Source: Odobenus rosmarus divergens (lineage: Eukaryota > Chordata > Mammalia > Carnivora > Odobenidae). Taken from it: 64,000 bases of DNA. This document shows positions 36,128 through 46,757 of this stretch, one piece after another. The first letter of the stretch is position 1. The number at the start of each line of letters is the position of its first letter. A program made the position numbers and the translations under genes. The stretch spans positions 3,968,091 to 4,032,090 of the forward strand of contig NW_004450397.1 in the NCBI RefSeq assembly GCF_000321225.1, written 5' to 3'. Below the pieces are notes generated by a model that had not been told where the DNA came from, did no database searches, and saw nothing but the letters and a program-made list of their open reading frames with translations.

Positions 36128-38372
36128 CTGCCAAAGATTTAAACATACAAACGTCAAGAACTCAACCATGTCAATGGGAAAACCAATCCAATAACAATAC
36201 CCGCCCTAGAAATAATCACGAGCAAGTAAAACATTTCTTCAATTTTTCTCAACAAATTTAGAGATGTCCCTTAACCCTTTGCTTACATTGTCCAAGAAAT
36301 GTTCCACACTCTTATTAGAGTCCCTTCAAATGCTTTTTTAATCTTAGGTTATATAAACAATGTTTCTCACATCTCTTTGACCTACAAATGGTTCAAAAAG
36401 CTGACTGCAGAGCAGAAGTGGCTGAAAAGTACAGATTCTTGAGCCACAACCTGAGCCTTAATAGGGCTGACTGCAATCCAGAAATCTGAATATTTAAAGC
36501 CCTTCAGGTGGTTCTGATGCTGCTGGTCCCTGGAAACCAGCATATAAGATACCACCTCAAGGTGTGGTGTTGCTGGTGGTGCTGGAATGATGAGTATTTG
36601 GAATAACAGAAAAGAAAAATTTAAAGCAAAATGAGGGCACGTAAAAAATATATCCACTGGGGCGCCTGGGTGGCTCAGTCGGTTAGGCGTCTGCCTTCGG
36701 CTCAGGTCGTGATCCCGGAGTCCTGGGTTTGAGCCCCGCATTGGGCTCCTTGCTCAGCAGGGAGTCTGCCTCTCCCTCTGGCTCTGCCTCTCCCCTGCCT
36801 GCTCTCTCTCTCTCTCTCTAATAAATAAATAAAATCCTAAAAAAAAATACACCCACTTACCACAACAAAGAGGTATCTCTCCGAGAGTTCCCAGCTTGTT
36901 GGAAAAATATTGGTTTCTTCAGCCAGTTTTAACAATATCTCCCGCGCTTTCCTTGTGTTTTTAGAATCACTGATGGTGCTGAGTTTCGTCACTGACAACA
37001 AAGAGTCAGCTTCCTTTTGAAAACCTACGGGGACAAAAACTTTACCCCTCATGTAAATACAGTAGTCACAGGAAATGGCCGTCCTACAGGGGATTAAGAA
37101 GGCACCCAGATGTGGACTCCAAACAAACATCAGGAGCCAAGGCACCGTTCCATGGGCTCCTTCCCAGGTCAGTGTGACTGGTAGGGTCTTTAGTTAAAGC
37201 TCTTTTGAGATTTCTTCTCGTTTAATTTTCTTCGTTAACTTCCCTTCCTAGTTAAGCCTCAGATCCTCACCCACTGACAGCTTGCTGTCCCCCCCCTTTT
37301 TTTTTCTCTTTTGGCCCTGAAATCTCCTCCCGCCCCTTACTCTTCCCCTACCTGCCTGTGCGGTTTGGGACCCACAAAGTGGTTGTCTCCAGGCTTCTAC
37401 TTCCCCAAGCCCAGATTCTCTTTCCCAAGGCAATATGCTTGTCTGGTTAAAATTACTCACCCCAAAATATGAAAGACTCAGAGATTTACCCCTGCCTGGG
37501 GTAACTCACATTATAAAAGGAGACAATTAGGTCACAATAAGGTGAGTAAAGAGGACAGGGGTCCATCCCATCTCACTGTATCCCAACTAAAGCAATGGAG
37601 GCTGGCAATAGCAACTGGGTACAACCCATGTGAAAAGGTATGATGCCAAGGTGTCCTGTTCTCCTTCAAGGCAGAAGGACGGAGGACTTCAAACTCGATA
37701 TGTTCATGTCTTAAACACTAAAACGAGGTCATTTTATAACATGAGGGGCCATGTTTACTGCATCACAACCCTAGCCGATTTAAGAAAAACCAGTCCCCAG
37801 TATCTGCTCTGATACCACAGGTTATGTCCCAACTTGGAAGCTTCCCTACCTTTTATTCCTTCCGAGAGTCTACACCGAGTTTCACTGCTTCTCTTACAAA
37901 TAGTATTTCTTCCAACCTGCCTCTTCTTAGACAGCGGCTCCTAACTGGCCAATCATGCTCATCTAATTCAATCCATGACGTACACTGCCAAAAACATTCC
38001 GTGGTAGTGCCCACCTGCTTCCCCTGCCCTGGGATACTCCACACTGAGGACAGATGGAGTAGCACGTGGCAAAATATGTCCTCAAGACACGGGTTGGTGG
38101 TAACAGAAATATCAGACGTTTATGCTGGAGGATACAAGGAGGACAAGCTTGGGGCCATAATTAGTACGCGGCAGCTCCCATCAGTCAGCCGCAGACGTGC
38201 CTTTTACACACGCAGAAGAGAGGGAAGAAGAATGATCACCACTGGTGATTTGCACCATTCCATGATCACTTTCAGACTCACCTAAATCCTCTAAAATGCG
38301 TTTCCATCTATTTCTCACTTCCCTCCGAATCTGCCGCAGGGTGTAGATATCATAGTTGAGTTTTTGCCACTC
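35993..38372 (-). CDS. MREG: melanoregulin, C-terminal part: spliced coding exons 38372-38282, 37024-36861, 36127-35993
   Basis: Seen: three minus-strand exons of 91, 164 and 135 nt join in frame into 129 residues plus a TAA stop. Intron phases are 0 before the first exon, 1 between first and second, and 0 between second and third, all with AG acceptors and GT donors. The product starts [20 protein letters not shown] and ends [10 protein letters not shown]. It matches what I know of human melanoregulin (214 aa) at nearly every residue, so this is about residues 86-214. Known: MREG (mouse dilute suppressor, dsu) is a small membrane-associated protein of melanosomes and lysosome-related organelles. 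It links them to dynein through RILP for retrograde movement and affects pigment transfer and phagosome maturation in retinal pigment epithelium. Its N-terminal cysteines, which are palmitoylated, lie in exon 1, not seen here. No frameshift or early stop is present. Differences from human are conservative (for example Ile for Val or Leu), so the gene looks functional. Identity is sure; exon numbering (3-5 of 5) comes from the human gene. Confidence 0.95.
36440..36560 (-). repeat. non-autonomous hAT DNA transposon fragment
   Basis: The words 'gcccttcaggtggttctgat' and 'gctgctggtccctgg' recall MER20/MER3-like hAT elements. The 5' half is too diverged to place; orientation is tentative. Confidence 0.5.
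36659..36841 (+). repeat. SINEC in MREG intron 4, antisense to the gene and touching the exon 4 donor
   Basis: Full head 'ggggcgcctgggtggctcag', CT-rich middle and AATAAATAAATAAAATCC tail. The 16-bp duplications at 36643-36658 and 36842-36857 differ only by two T/C changes. The right copy overlaps MREG donor positions +4 to +6 (36857-36855). Only about 12 bp separate the tail from the donor GT. Confidence 0.97.
36861..37024 (-). CDS. MREG: MREG coding exon 4
   Basis: The acceptor is CCCCGTAG above 37024 and the donor GTAAGT is at 36860-36855. The 164 nt finish the split Gly codon and add 54 codons, including [20 protein letters not shown] and [19 protein letters not shown], the most conserved block of the protein. 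A carnivore SINE lies directly behind the donor in the antisense direction (36659-36841), and its target duplication covers donor bases +4 to +6. Confidence 0.95.
37025..38281 (-). other. MREG: MREG intron 3
   Basis: A 1257-bp phase-1 intron with donor GTGAGT at 38281 and acceptor CCCCGTAG ending at 37025. It has a pyrimidine-rich stretch near 37270-37400 and no recognisable interspersed repeat. Confidence 0.9.
38282..38372 (-). CDS. MREG: MREG coding exon 3 (of 5 by the human structure)
   Basis: The acceptor is a pyrimidine stretch ending CTACAG just above 38372, and the exon opens with GAG TGG CAA. The donor reads G|GTGAGT at 38282/38281. It encodes 30 full codons plus the first base of a Gly codon completed by the next exon. 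The segment is basic and helical (RRxxR and NRWKR patterns). The plus strand here also shows an open frame of 153 codons (37824-38285), which is a shadow. Confidence 0.95.
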
Positions 38373-38539
38373 CTGTAGGAAAATGAAAATGCAGCTTTAT
38401 TTTTACCCCTTGGCCTCCACTGCTACCTAATTCCCAAACGGAAGTGAAACATGTGGGCCTCCTCTTCACCAGGCTTCAAAACCTTTCTGGAAAGAGAGGA
38501 GGGCACGGATAAGAAGTCCATAGGAATCCATCGGCTACC

Positions 38540-38695
38540 AGTTCTGGGGCATTCATTAAACTCTCCCCATTCCTGTTCTCAGTCTCAGTGCTCTTACCTG
38601 TAAAGTGGGGATAATAGTGACGACTTCATTCCAGACCGTTATAAAGATTAAAGGTATACAGGAGCACAACACCCGCACTCAGTGAACCCCTAATC
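38540..38695 (+). repeat. MIR SINE
   Basis: Forward MIR: 'cttacctgtaaagtggggat', 'ataatagtgacgacttcatt', 'aaagattaaaggtatacag'. Confidence 0.7.
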
Positions 38696-38699
38696 AAAC

Positions 38700-38830
38700 C
38701 CATGTATGACCAAAGCCATTTTATCCCTTGAGAAACCGAGGCCCAAAGACGTTAACTGGGGAATCCAATACCATGCAGCTAATTGGTACCAGAATTGGTA
38801 TTTGAATCCAGGTCTGAGTCCAAAGTCCAT
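38700..38830 (-). repeat. MIR SINE
   Basis: Reverse MIR: 'ccattttatcccttgagaaa', 'ccgaggcccaaagacgtt', 'catgcagctaattgg', 'tttgaatccaggtctgag'. It lies back to back with the preceding MIR. Confidence 0.8.
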
Positions 38831-39895
38831 GAGAAAAACGACACACACCAAGAATTTATTTCTTCTTCCTTTATTATCAGAGTGAAGTAGATCTGGGAAT
38901 CCCAAGTTTCTGGATTCCCAGCCAACATTTTCTTCACCATATCTCATCATCACTCTCTTTCACTTCTGTTCCATGATAGGGCGAATCTTTCAGGCATTCT
39001 TCAGAACTATTAAAAAGCTATCATTATGAAAACTTCACTCTTATGGGCAGTAGGCCAGCACGTTGGTCCCCTAACAGAACTTCAATCTTTCAGGAGCCTT
39101 GGAATCTTTATTAAGCTAAGTGTTTCTTTTAAATGTCATGGACATTTATTGTTAAGGAGCCTTATTTATACAGAACAGTCATTTTATGGAGAATACCTTT
39201 TCCTTTCAGCAAAAACATTAACTACACAACTATTCTAATGCACAGCTTAAAAGAACATCATTCTTAATGCTCAATTGAAGACTCAGGTATGTGATACTCT
39301 AACTTCTCAAACTGCATTTGTTTCAGTGATGACACTATTTCCCTATAGTTCCTGTCCAGGCTGGCCTTGCTCATTGCTAATCAACTTTCATGACTGGCTA
39401 AGAGAAATCAATTTAGCTGCCATTCACAAATAATTATAGATTCCACTGGAAAAAGAAAAGCCAGCAAAATAAAGGGTATTTTGTTACGACTGCGTTTTAG
39501 GTCTTGTATCTAAGGATAGGCCACCAAAAGGGCATAGGATTTCAGCCATTTTTTAGAAGCCAGAAAGTGGGGGAATTTGAGTAGTTTCCTGGTCTTCTGT
39601 GGGTTTTTTTTTTTTTTTTTTGGTTTTTGAACCTAAGACGCGTGTGTACATGTGTGGGCATGAATGTGTGGTGACTGGAGTCAGGGATAAAACCCGTGCC
39701 CTAGAAGAAAGCAGAGTTAACGGAGTCATCTTGGAAATACGCAACCCTGCCCTCATCTTGAGCATCGTGTTAAAGTGCATGATACATATAATCCCCTACA
39801 GAGTGTGTAAGTTGGGGGGGAACCTCAAGTATTGTTGTTCTCATTGGATGGGCCTTATTGTGCCACATCAGCCATTCAGGGCATAGCATCTTGGA
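38831..39895. other. MREG intron, nothing recognised
   Basis: Contains a poly(T) run at 39604-39622. No exon or named repeat. Confidence 0.5.
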
Positions 39896-39897
39896 AA

Positions 39898-40098
39898 AGA
39901 ACATGGCTGCTGGAACCATACCGCCCGGGTCTGGGTCCAGGCTCCATTATTTCTTAACAGCCTGGCTTTGGGCAAGTTCGTAACTGTGTCTCATGGCCTC
40001 TTGTGCAGCACGGGGACACAAGTACTACCGACCTCATAGGCTTATTCTGAGGATCACAGGTGTTCATGCAAGCCCCGAAAGGGGTGCTCGATGCACAT
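39898..40098 (+). repeat. MIR SINE
   Basis: Forward MIR, nearly full length: 'catggctgctggaaccatac', 'gggtctgggtccaggctcc', 'tttgggcaagttcgtaact', 'ggggacacaagtactaccg', 'ggtgctcgatgcaca'. Confidence 0.85.
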
Positions 40099-40325
40099 TC
40101 TCCTCCATGTCAGGGTAGACACGATTAAGAAACAATTTTCCAAGACTCAGGATGGTTTCTATCATGAGGATTGAGGGAAGTATCTCATTTGGGAGGACCT
40201 CCAGAAGAAAAAGTGCTCAGCTCTTAGCATCAGGTATGGTTTTACTTCTCCTGAAAACGGTTTCATCATTCTGGACATTATTTGTAACTGGTCAGTTTCC
40301 ACCAAGTGAAAACACAGAGTCCTTT

Positions 40326-40530
40326 TTTTTTTTTTTAAAGATTTTATTTATTTATTTGAGAGAGAGAGAGAATGAGAGAGAGAGAGAGCACGAGAGGGAA
40401 GAGGGTCAGAGGGAGAAGCAGACTCCCTGCCGAGCAGGGAGCCCGATGCGGGACTCCATCCCGGGACTCCAGGATCATGACCTGAGCCGAAGGCAGTCGC
40501 TGAACCGACTGAGCCACCCAGGCGCCCCAG
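40326..40530 (-). repeat. SINEC, full length, antisense
   Basis: Poly(T), TTTATTTATTTATT, long GA-rich middle and head ending 'gagccacccaggcgcccc'. The 13-bp duplication cacagagtccttt is at 40313-40325 and 40531-40543. Confidence 0.97.
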
Positions 40531-40543
40531 CACAGAGTCCTTT

Positions 40544-41650
40544 GACAGAAAATTGATAGGATGTCGAAGCATTTTTGAATGACCAAAATTTCAGGCTACT
40601 TTTTATGTGTTTATTCATGCTTTTTCTCTTCTCATCTTCTGTCTTGTGCTTCTCTCACTGCCTTTTCATGTGAGTTGCTTCAGTCCTTTTTGCTAAAAAG
40701 AAGATTGTAAATAAATAAAATATTACACAGAGCAGCACTGCGCTGATTCTCAGTGAAACGGGCCCTCCTTAAATGGAAAGTGATCGGGCTTTTAGAAACA
40801 CTTGATTCAAGAAACCCACACAATCAAAAAAACCTGCAGATGAGTTTTGCCTTCTGTCTTCACACAACCTTAAATTATGTAACAAACCACTAGGTGGCTT
40901 CATTAACTTGTGGATTCAAGGTCTCTGAGATGCTTTCTTGGCTTCTTCCGCTGATGCCCCAGAACTTTGTTCCCTCAGCTCAAAGCAGCCAAATCCTATC
41001 CTTTCAGAGCCCCAGCCTCACTGAGCTGTCCAAGCTTCAGACTTTTTTTTTAACTTTTCTCTTCTTGCTGCTCACCTATCAGCTATTTTGCTATTCTTAA
41101 ATTCCAACACTGCATGTCCTACAAATTCGTTCTCTTTCAGTATCTGTTATTCTAATAAAAGCGCTTGATTGGAGAAGCGACACTATGACATGGAAGAATC
41201 TGCTACGGACAGATCCCCACATGATGCATCAACTGACTTGTGCACGGGAAGTGCTTGTTAAGATTAACAGGATGAAACCATGCACTTCATATATCAGGAT
41301 GATTACTGTTGTCTTTTGACAGAATGGTCATGGATAATCATCACATATGAAAGTATCTGGAAGTTTTGTGCAAAATGTAAAGCTCTAAAACCAGTAGAAG
41401 CATGGGTAGGGTTTTAACTAAGAATTGGCTTTTGATAAAATAAATGAGGAGGGAATTTGAATTTGTCTTTAATATGACCCCAAAGAACAGAATCTGAATG
41501 CAACAAATGAGAAACAGTGATGTACAAAATCTTACCCACAGCTAAACAAACTAACTCACCTATTCCCTGATACTAGAGAAAAGCAAGTCTTGTGGTGCCC
41601 TACAATTTTTAAGTCATCACATTTCGTTTTTAGACAAATAATTTTAAAAT
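40544..41650. other. MREG intron, nothing recognised
   Basis: AT-rich with one poly(T) run at 41044. No exon or named repeat. Confidence 0.5.
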
Positions 41651-41660
41651 AACAGAGACC

Positions 41661-41847
41661 GGGGGTGCCTGGATGGAGCAGTCATTTGAGTGTCCGGCTC
41701 TTGGTTTCAGCTCAGGTCATGATCTCGGGGTCCTGGGATTGAGCCCTGCCATTGGGCTATGTGCTCTGCTCAGAATCTACTTGGGATTCTCTTTCTCCCT
41801 CTCCCCCCCTCCCCTCTCTTAAATAAATAAATAATTTAAAAAAAATT
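41661..41847 (+). repeat. older SINEC
   Basis: Diverged head ('gggtgcctggatggagcagt') and AAATAAATAAATAATTT tail. Duplications aacagagacc (41651-41660) and aacaaagacc (41848-41857) differ at one base. Confidence 0.92.
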
Positions 41848-42045
41848 AACAAAGACCAATTACTCTTCACAAGTGAGTTGAAATTCAAACCCACTAGACA
41901 TCAAAAGTTGGTCTTATTTTCTAAAATTATCTTTTGTTTGTCTTTTGCTAAATCCTGATGTAATACATCATGCTCATCTTGATACAGTGGCCTGAAACTT
42001 TAACAATAAGTCAATTAGCAAAGGTGTAATAAAAGAAATAATGCA

Positions 42046-42217
42046 GGGGGTGGCTGGGTGGCTCAGTCAGTTAAGCCTCCAATTCTTGATTTCGGCTCAG
42101 GTCATGATCTCCGGGTCGTGAGAGGGAGCCCCACATCGGGGTCCATGCTCAGCAGGGAGTCTGCCTGAGATTCTCTTTATCCCTCTCCCTCTGCCCCTCC
42201 CATCCCCCACCCCGAAA
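42046..42217 (+). repeat. older SINEC ending in a GGAA repeat
   Basis: Head 'gggtggctgggtggctcagt' and 'ttgatttcggctcaggtc'. The usual A-tail is replaced by GAAAGAAA leading into (GGAA)n. Confidence 0.92.
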
Positions 42218-42246
42218 GAAAGGAAGGAAGGAAGGAAGGAAGGAAG
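42218..42246. repeat. (GGAA)n microsatellite
   Basis: About six GGAA/GAAG units grown from the SINE tail. Confidence 0.9.
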
Positions 42247-42250
42247 AATT

Positions 42251-44020
42251 GGTTGCACAAGGTACTTGAGAGCCGAGTCCAAGTGAAAGACATGTGATTG
42301 AAAGTGTTACTTAAGGCACGTAGAGCAGATTCTTGAGGTGCTTCTCCTCTGTTTGTTGGCGCACCAGATTTAGGCCAGATAAGAAGGCTGAGGCAACAAG
42401 AAGACAGGAGATCAAAGGACTCTATTACTGTGAGGCTGTGGATGAATGGGACCGTTTAAAAGTACTTCACATTTCTTGCTAAAAAAAGGTGATGTATGCA
42501 TTTAGAGAAATGTACTCTAACAAGAGGCTACATATATTTTAAGTCATCTTAAACTCAGGAACAACTTCAAAAGTGATCAACTTATTTTTAGTTATAAAAA
42601 TAATATAATCACATGGAAGTAAAAACCCTAAAAGAACAGAAGGGTCTAAAATGAAAATGAAAAGTTTGCTTTCCTATCTTCTTTTTCTTACATTATTCCT
42701 CAATAGTACACTCAACTTTGGCTGTATATTAGAATCATCCAGGGAGCATTTTTTAAAATACCAATGCACGAGATCCATCTCCCAGGCTGATGAAATCAGA
42801 ATCCCTTGAAGGGGTGCCAGGTTTGAAATCCAATACCTTACATCCGTCAGCATACCCCCACTGGGGCAGTAATGGGCACCTAAACCAGCTCATCAAAGGA
42901 GATGCAGCTAAATCTGTGAGGTTCTCAAGAGCGACCAGGAGAGATGTTCTCCCTTCCCCTGGACAAGGTAGTGAGAGGGTAAGAAACCTAGAACTGTTCC
43001 ATCACTGTGACCCTGAGAAGAGTCAGCCTAAGGAAGAAGTCAACTCTCAGAGGAGGACAAAGGTGAAAGAATCACAGAGAGAGAGAGCCTAAGGACATCT
43101 GGGCCTCAGGATCCTATCTCATCTGAAGTCAGTCGTATTTCTGGAACTCTCTGTTATCCAACACAATTCCACGTAGGTTTAGACAACTGGAGTTCTTTCT
43201 CTGGCCCCTGCATCCGAAAGATTCATGTTACAAAGTGCACTCACTGAGTACATAAACAAAAAGGAAACTATAACTACCGCACAAAATATTAGTCTCACGT
43301 TTTCCTACCTCTTGCTCCTGGGGGAAAACGTTCGGCATATAGACCTATTTAACTGAGCGAGGTTATGGCTTACAGAGAATGCAGTGTTAACAGCTCGATC
43401 TTTCTGTCCCAGAAGTGACTTAGGCAATGACACAAATATAATAGCAGTCCTTTTCTGGGTCTAGGGAACGCTTTACGGTGCCTCCCCTGAATTCTGTCCA
43501 TCAGAGCAGAGCTTCTCACTTGGGCAAGACTGTTATAAGAGCAGAGGGGATGTAGCTTATATCTCCATCACTGATCTGATGGAGAGGGGTCCAGCTACCA
43601 TTGACTTAACCACTCAATTCCCTTACTTAAAAACATATGTTGAATCTTTCTGTCTGGATCTAATGATCAGTTCAAAGTTAACTTTTGATCCATAATAACT
43701 TTGAGTCAAAACCTATTCACCATCTGAAACCCAAGCATTAGGATATCTTGGTTTTTGTCTTTCTTGGATGGTCAAAAACCATCTTCAGAAGAAGAAGATG
43801 CTCATACCCAGGCTTAAATCCTCTTCGTCGTCACCTTCATTCCATATCCCAGGATCAGACAGTCACAAACCGAACTTTAAGAAATGGTCTTTATTGTATT
43901 TGATCGGCAAGAAGAGCCTTTCCCAAATTTTGCATGAGTTACGTTATTTCCCTCATGCTCAACTGCCAGTAGCAGTCAAGCCAGAATTCAAATCTACTTC
44001 CAAAGTCTACATACCCTTAA
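42251..44020. other. MREG intron with one probable hAT fragment
   Basis: At about 42700-42840 the words 'ttagaatcatccagggagca' and 'gatgaaatcagaatcccttg' recall MER20/MER5-like hAT elements. The rest is unrecognised. Confidence 0.5.
42695..42840 (+). repeat. non-autonomous hAT element fragment
   Basis: The order 'ttggctgtatattagaatca', 'ccagggagcattttttaaa', 'gaaatcagaatc' matches the MER20-like group in general plan. Confidence 0.6.
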
Positions 44021-44036
44021 TTTAAAAAAGGAAACA

Positions 44037-44208
44037 TGGCGCCTGGGTGGCTCAGATGGTTAAGTGTCTGCCTTCGGCTCAGGTCATGATCCCAGGGTCC
44101 TGGGATCGAGTCCTGCATTGGGCTCCCTGCTCCTTGGGAGCCTGCTTCTCCCTCTGCCCCTCTCTCTCTCTCTGTCTCTCATGAATAAATAAATAAACTC
44201 TTTAAAAA
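44037..44208 (+). repeat. SINEC, full length
   Basis: Head 'ggcgcctgggtggctcagat', (TC)n and ATGAATAAATAAATAAAC tail, of the same subtype as the one at 18525. The duplication aaaaaaggaaaca is at 44024-44036 and again after the tail. Confidence 0.96.
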
Positions 44209-44575
44209 AAAAAAAAGGAAACAGAAAAGAATGACTAGTTATTGTTGCTACCCCAACACAGCTTCCTTTTTCTTGCATATTTATGGTTTGTTTATTTGTT
44301 AGGTAATACATTTATATGATCCACAATCCAAAAAGTAATAAAGGCCCTGTCCCCCAGCCATCAGTGTCCTTTCTACAAATAAGGAATGTTACCAACTTCT
44401 CCCGCACCCTTGCATTTTTTTTTCCCCATAAATGCTGGCATACTATATCCTGTGCTTTTCACTTAATATATTTTAGCAATCATTCTTTATCAGAATATAA
44501 AGTTCCAGATCCTTAACTTGACTTTTTTACCATTTGGTGTAGACAGACACAAAATTATAATAAACATATGTATTT

Positions 44576-44682
44576 GGGGTGCCTGGTTGGCTCAGGTGGT
44601 AGAGCATGCAAGTCTTGATCTCAGGGTTGTATGTTTGAGCCCCACATTAGGTATAGAGATTACTTAAGAATAAAATCTTTAA
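44576..44682 (+). repeat. short older SINEC (head plus short tail)
   Basis: Head 'ggggtgcctggttggctcag' and 'gttgtatgtttgagccccac', then directly 'gattacttaagaataaaatc', lacking the CT-rich middle. Typical of an older, shorter Can-SINE form. Confidence 0.88.
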
Positions 44683-44683
44683 A

Positions 44684-44890
44684 GGGGCGGCTGGGGGAGT
44701 CAGTTAAGCGTCTGAGTTGGGCTCAAGTCATGATCTCAGGGGTCCTGGGATTGAGCCCCTCGTCGGGCTTTGCACTCAGTGGGGAGTCTGTTTGTCCTTT
44801 TCTCTCTCCCTCTGCCCCCCCCCACTCATGCTCGCCCTCTCTCTCAAATAAATAAATAAATAAAATCTTTAAAAAAATAAAAATCTTTTA
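44684..44890 (+). repeat. older SINEC, in tandem with the preceding one
   Basis: Starts two bases after the previous tail. Head 'ggggcggctgggggagtcag', CT-rich middle, AAATAAATAAATAAATAAAATC tail. Confidence 0.92.
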
Positions 44891-46500
44891 AAAATGTATA
44901 TATATTTGTTTTACAGAAAATGTCCCCGAAAAATTACAATATTTTCCTAAACGTGCCTCAAAACTAAAAAATGCCTTAAGACCTTTTGCTGCCCCATCAT
45001 TCTTTCTAGCATCACCGTAACCATAAATGATTAAGGATTCACACGTGTCCTGCGCCATACCTGTCCCTTCGGGAATTTCCACTTCAACTCAACACTGACA
45101 CGTTGGCTATGACAACATCGCCTTGTATGAAAGTTAAACATCTACATCAGGGAATGGCATAGTGAACGGGACCCCAATACTTTTACTTGAAAATGACAGC
45201 TTCTTGGTAAAGTAGATCCTTTGAACACTGTCAACTGCTTATCTCTTTCTTTCAATTTTTGCCAGTTTATATCATCTCATACTACTTTCTACTTAGCACG
45301 AAGAGAGATTCTCTAAAGGAGAGAAAAACCATATGGCCTGCATCTCTAGTCCAGTTTTCCTTCATTTTGTATGTGGTGGGAAATATCCGATAAGTCAGAG
45401 AGAGACATGTAATATGTGGAGGCACATCTGCTAACGGATTCTCTCATGTTTGCTTCTCACAGAGAAATGTGAGATGGATAATACAGACGAGGGTAGTTTT
45501 GCACCTACTGAAGGGTACTCAAAACTGTTGATGTCAGTCTGGAGAAGGGTTTTCAGTAATGCAGGACAGGGCTCAGTGTGGGGGCCTCGTCATAATTTTT
45601 ATCATTGACTTCGTGAAATCAAAGGCCACAGAGGTAGGAGAGATAGCTGATATACGACAGGAGAGAAACAAGAGTTCAAAATATGCAACAAATAAGGCCT
45701 ACGAAATAAAATCTATACATTGAAATTTATTAGGAATAAATGGAGATACATCCTACTGTTAGGCTGAAACAGCAGAACACCGCCAAAGCACCCGATGCAG
45801 GGACCCACTTACACAGCAGTTCACATCAAAGACAGGTCTAGGGTTTGAATCAACCAAAAGCTCCAAATCCACCCAAAATGGGGCATTCAGTCTGCATTTC
45901 TCGGGCACTTGCTTTGTGCCAAGCCCAAGTCTGGGCTTCCCAAAATAAATAGCACATGGAGCCTGCCCTAAAGGTAGCCCCCAAAACGAATGTATACTAT
46001 ACTGCATTAATCATGAGCATCTCTGCACTCCACACAGAACCACCGGGGGGAAGTGGGGGCGCTGCCTAAAGAGGCATCCTGTCCAACAGTGGTACAGCCA
46101 GGAGAGGGACCAAGACGAGATGAGGGGCTTGGAAGCCATGTCGTGGCGGCCTGGCTGACGGATCTGCAAACCACAGGCCTTTGGGGGTACGTGATGGCAT
46201 TCCTCAAGCCTCAACAGCTGCTGTGTGGAGGAAGGATTCCTCTTCTTTTCTCTTCTCTATATACCCTCAAAATGCAGGACTAAGACTAACAGAAAAGCCC
46301 CAAGAAGGAAGATCAGTGGAAAAAGGAACTTTCTTTTCAGAATGAAGTCTTTGTAAGACAGTGAGCCCTTCCTCACTGGACCTCGAAGGGATCATGTCTA
46401 CAGGAAATATACCACCGTTGACCTCTGTACAGCTTGGGAGTGAGGGGTGCTGACCTCCTGCAAAGTCAAAAATCCATGCATAACTTTTGATTCCCTGAAC
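44891..46500. other. MREG intron, nothing recognised
   Basis: No SINE, exon or named repeat. Short open frames at 45759-46283 have no motif. Confidence 0.5.
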
Positions 46501-46504
46501 TACT

Positions 46505-46690
46505 GGGCACCTGGGTGGCTCAACTGGTTAAGCGTCTGCCCTTGGCTCAGGTCATGATCCCAGGGTCCTGGGATCGAGCTCCATGTTGGGTTCCGTGCTC
46601 AGCGGGGAGTTGGCTTCTCCCTCTCCTCCCCCCTCATGCCCTCTGTCGCTATCTCTGTCTCTCTCAAATAAGTAAATAAAATCTTTTTTT
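46505..46690 (+). repeat. SINEC, tail-to-tail with the next element
   Basis: Head 'gggcacctgggtggctcaac', CT-rich middle and AAATAAGTAAATAAAATC tail, meeting the poly(T) start of an antisense SINEC. No right-hand duplication is visible. Confidence 0.94.
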
Positions 46691-46757
46691 TTCTTAAAGA
46701 TTTTATTTATTTATTTGACAGAGAGAGACACAGCGAGAGAGGGAACACAAGCAGGGG
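46687..46757 (-). repeat. SINEC 3' part, antisense, cut by the gap
   Basis: Poly(T), 'aaagattttatttatttatt' and the GA-rich middle up to 'aagcagggg', where the Ns begin. Confidence 0.93.

Larger units (their letters stand above)
36128..36860 (-). other. MREG: MREG intron 4
   Basis: A 733-bp phase-0 intron with GT donor at 36860-36859 and AG acceptor at 36129-36128. It holds a SINEC (36659-36841) next to the donor and a hAT-like fragment (about 36440-36560). The rest shows nothing I recognise. Confidence 0.9.

Noticed and set aside
36668..36740. tRNA-like sequences with A- and B-box words in SINE heads
   Set aside because: They are tRNA-Lys-derived SINE heads, not functional tRNA genes; they lack an intact cloverleaf end and are followed by the SINE middle region.
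37824..38285. 153-codon plus-strand open frame
   Set aside because: It lies antisense over MREG intron 3 and exon 3; the minus-strand exon has clear splice sites and homology.
40152..40586. Open frames containing 'RAGSPMRDSIPGLQDHDLSRR'-like peptides on several loci
   Set aside because: These recur wherever a SINEC is read through; they are translations of the SINE, not genes.
43819..43845. Acidic stretch on the minus strand considered as MREG exon 2
   Set aside because: The translation does not follow the expected melanoregulin segment and has no matching splice sites.
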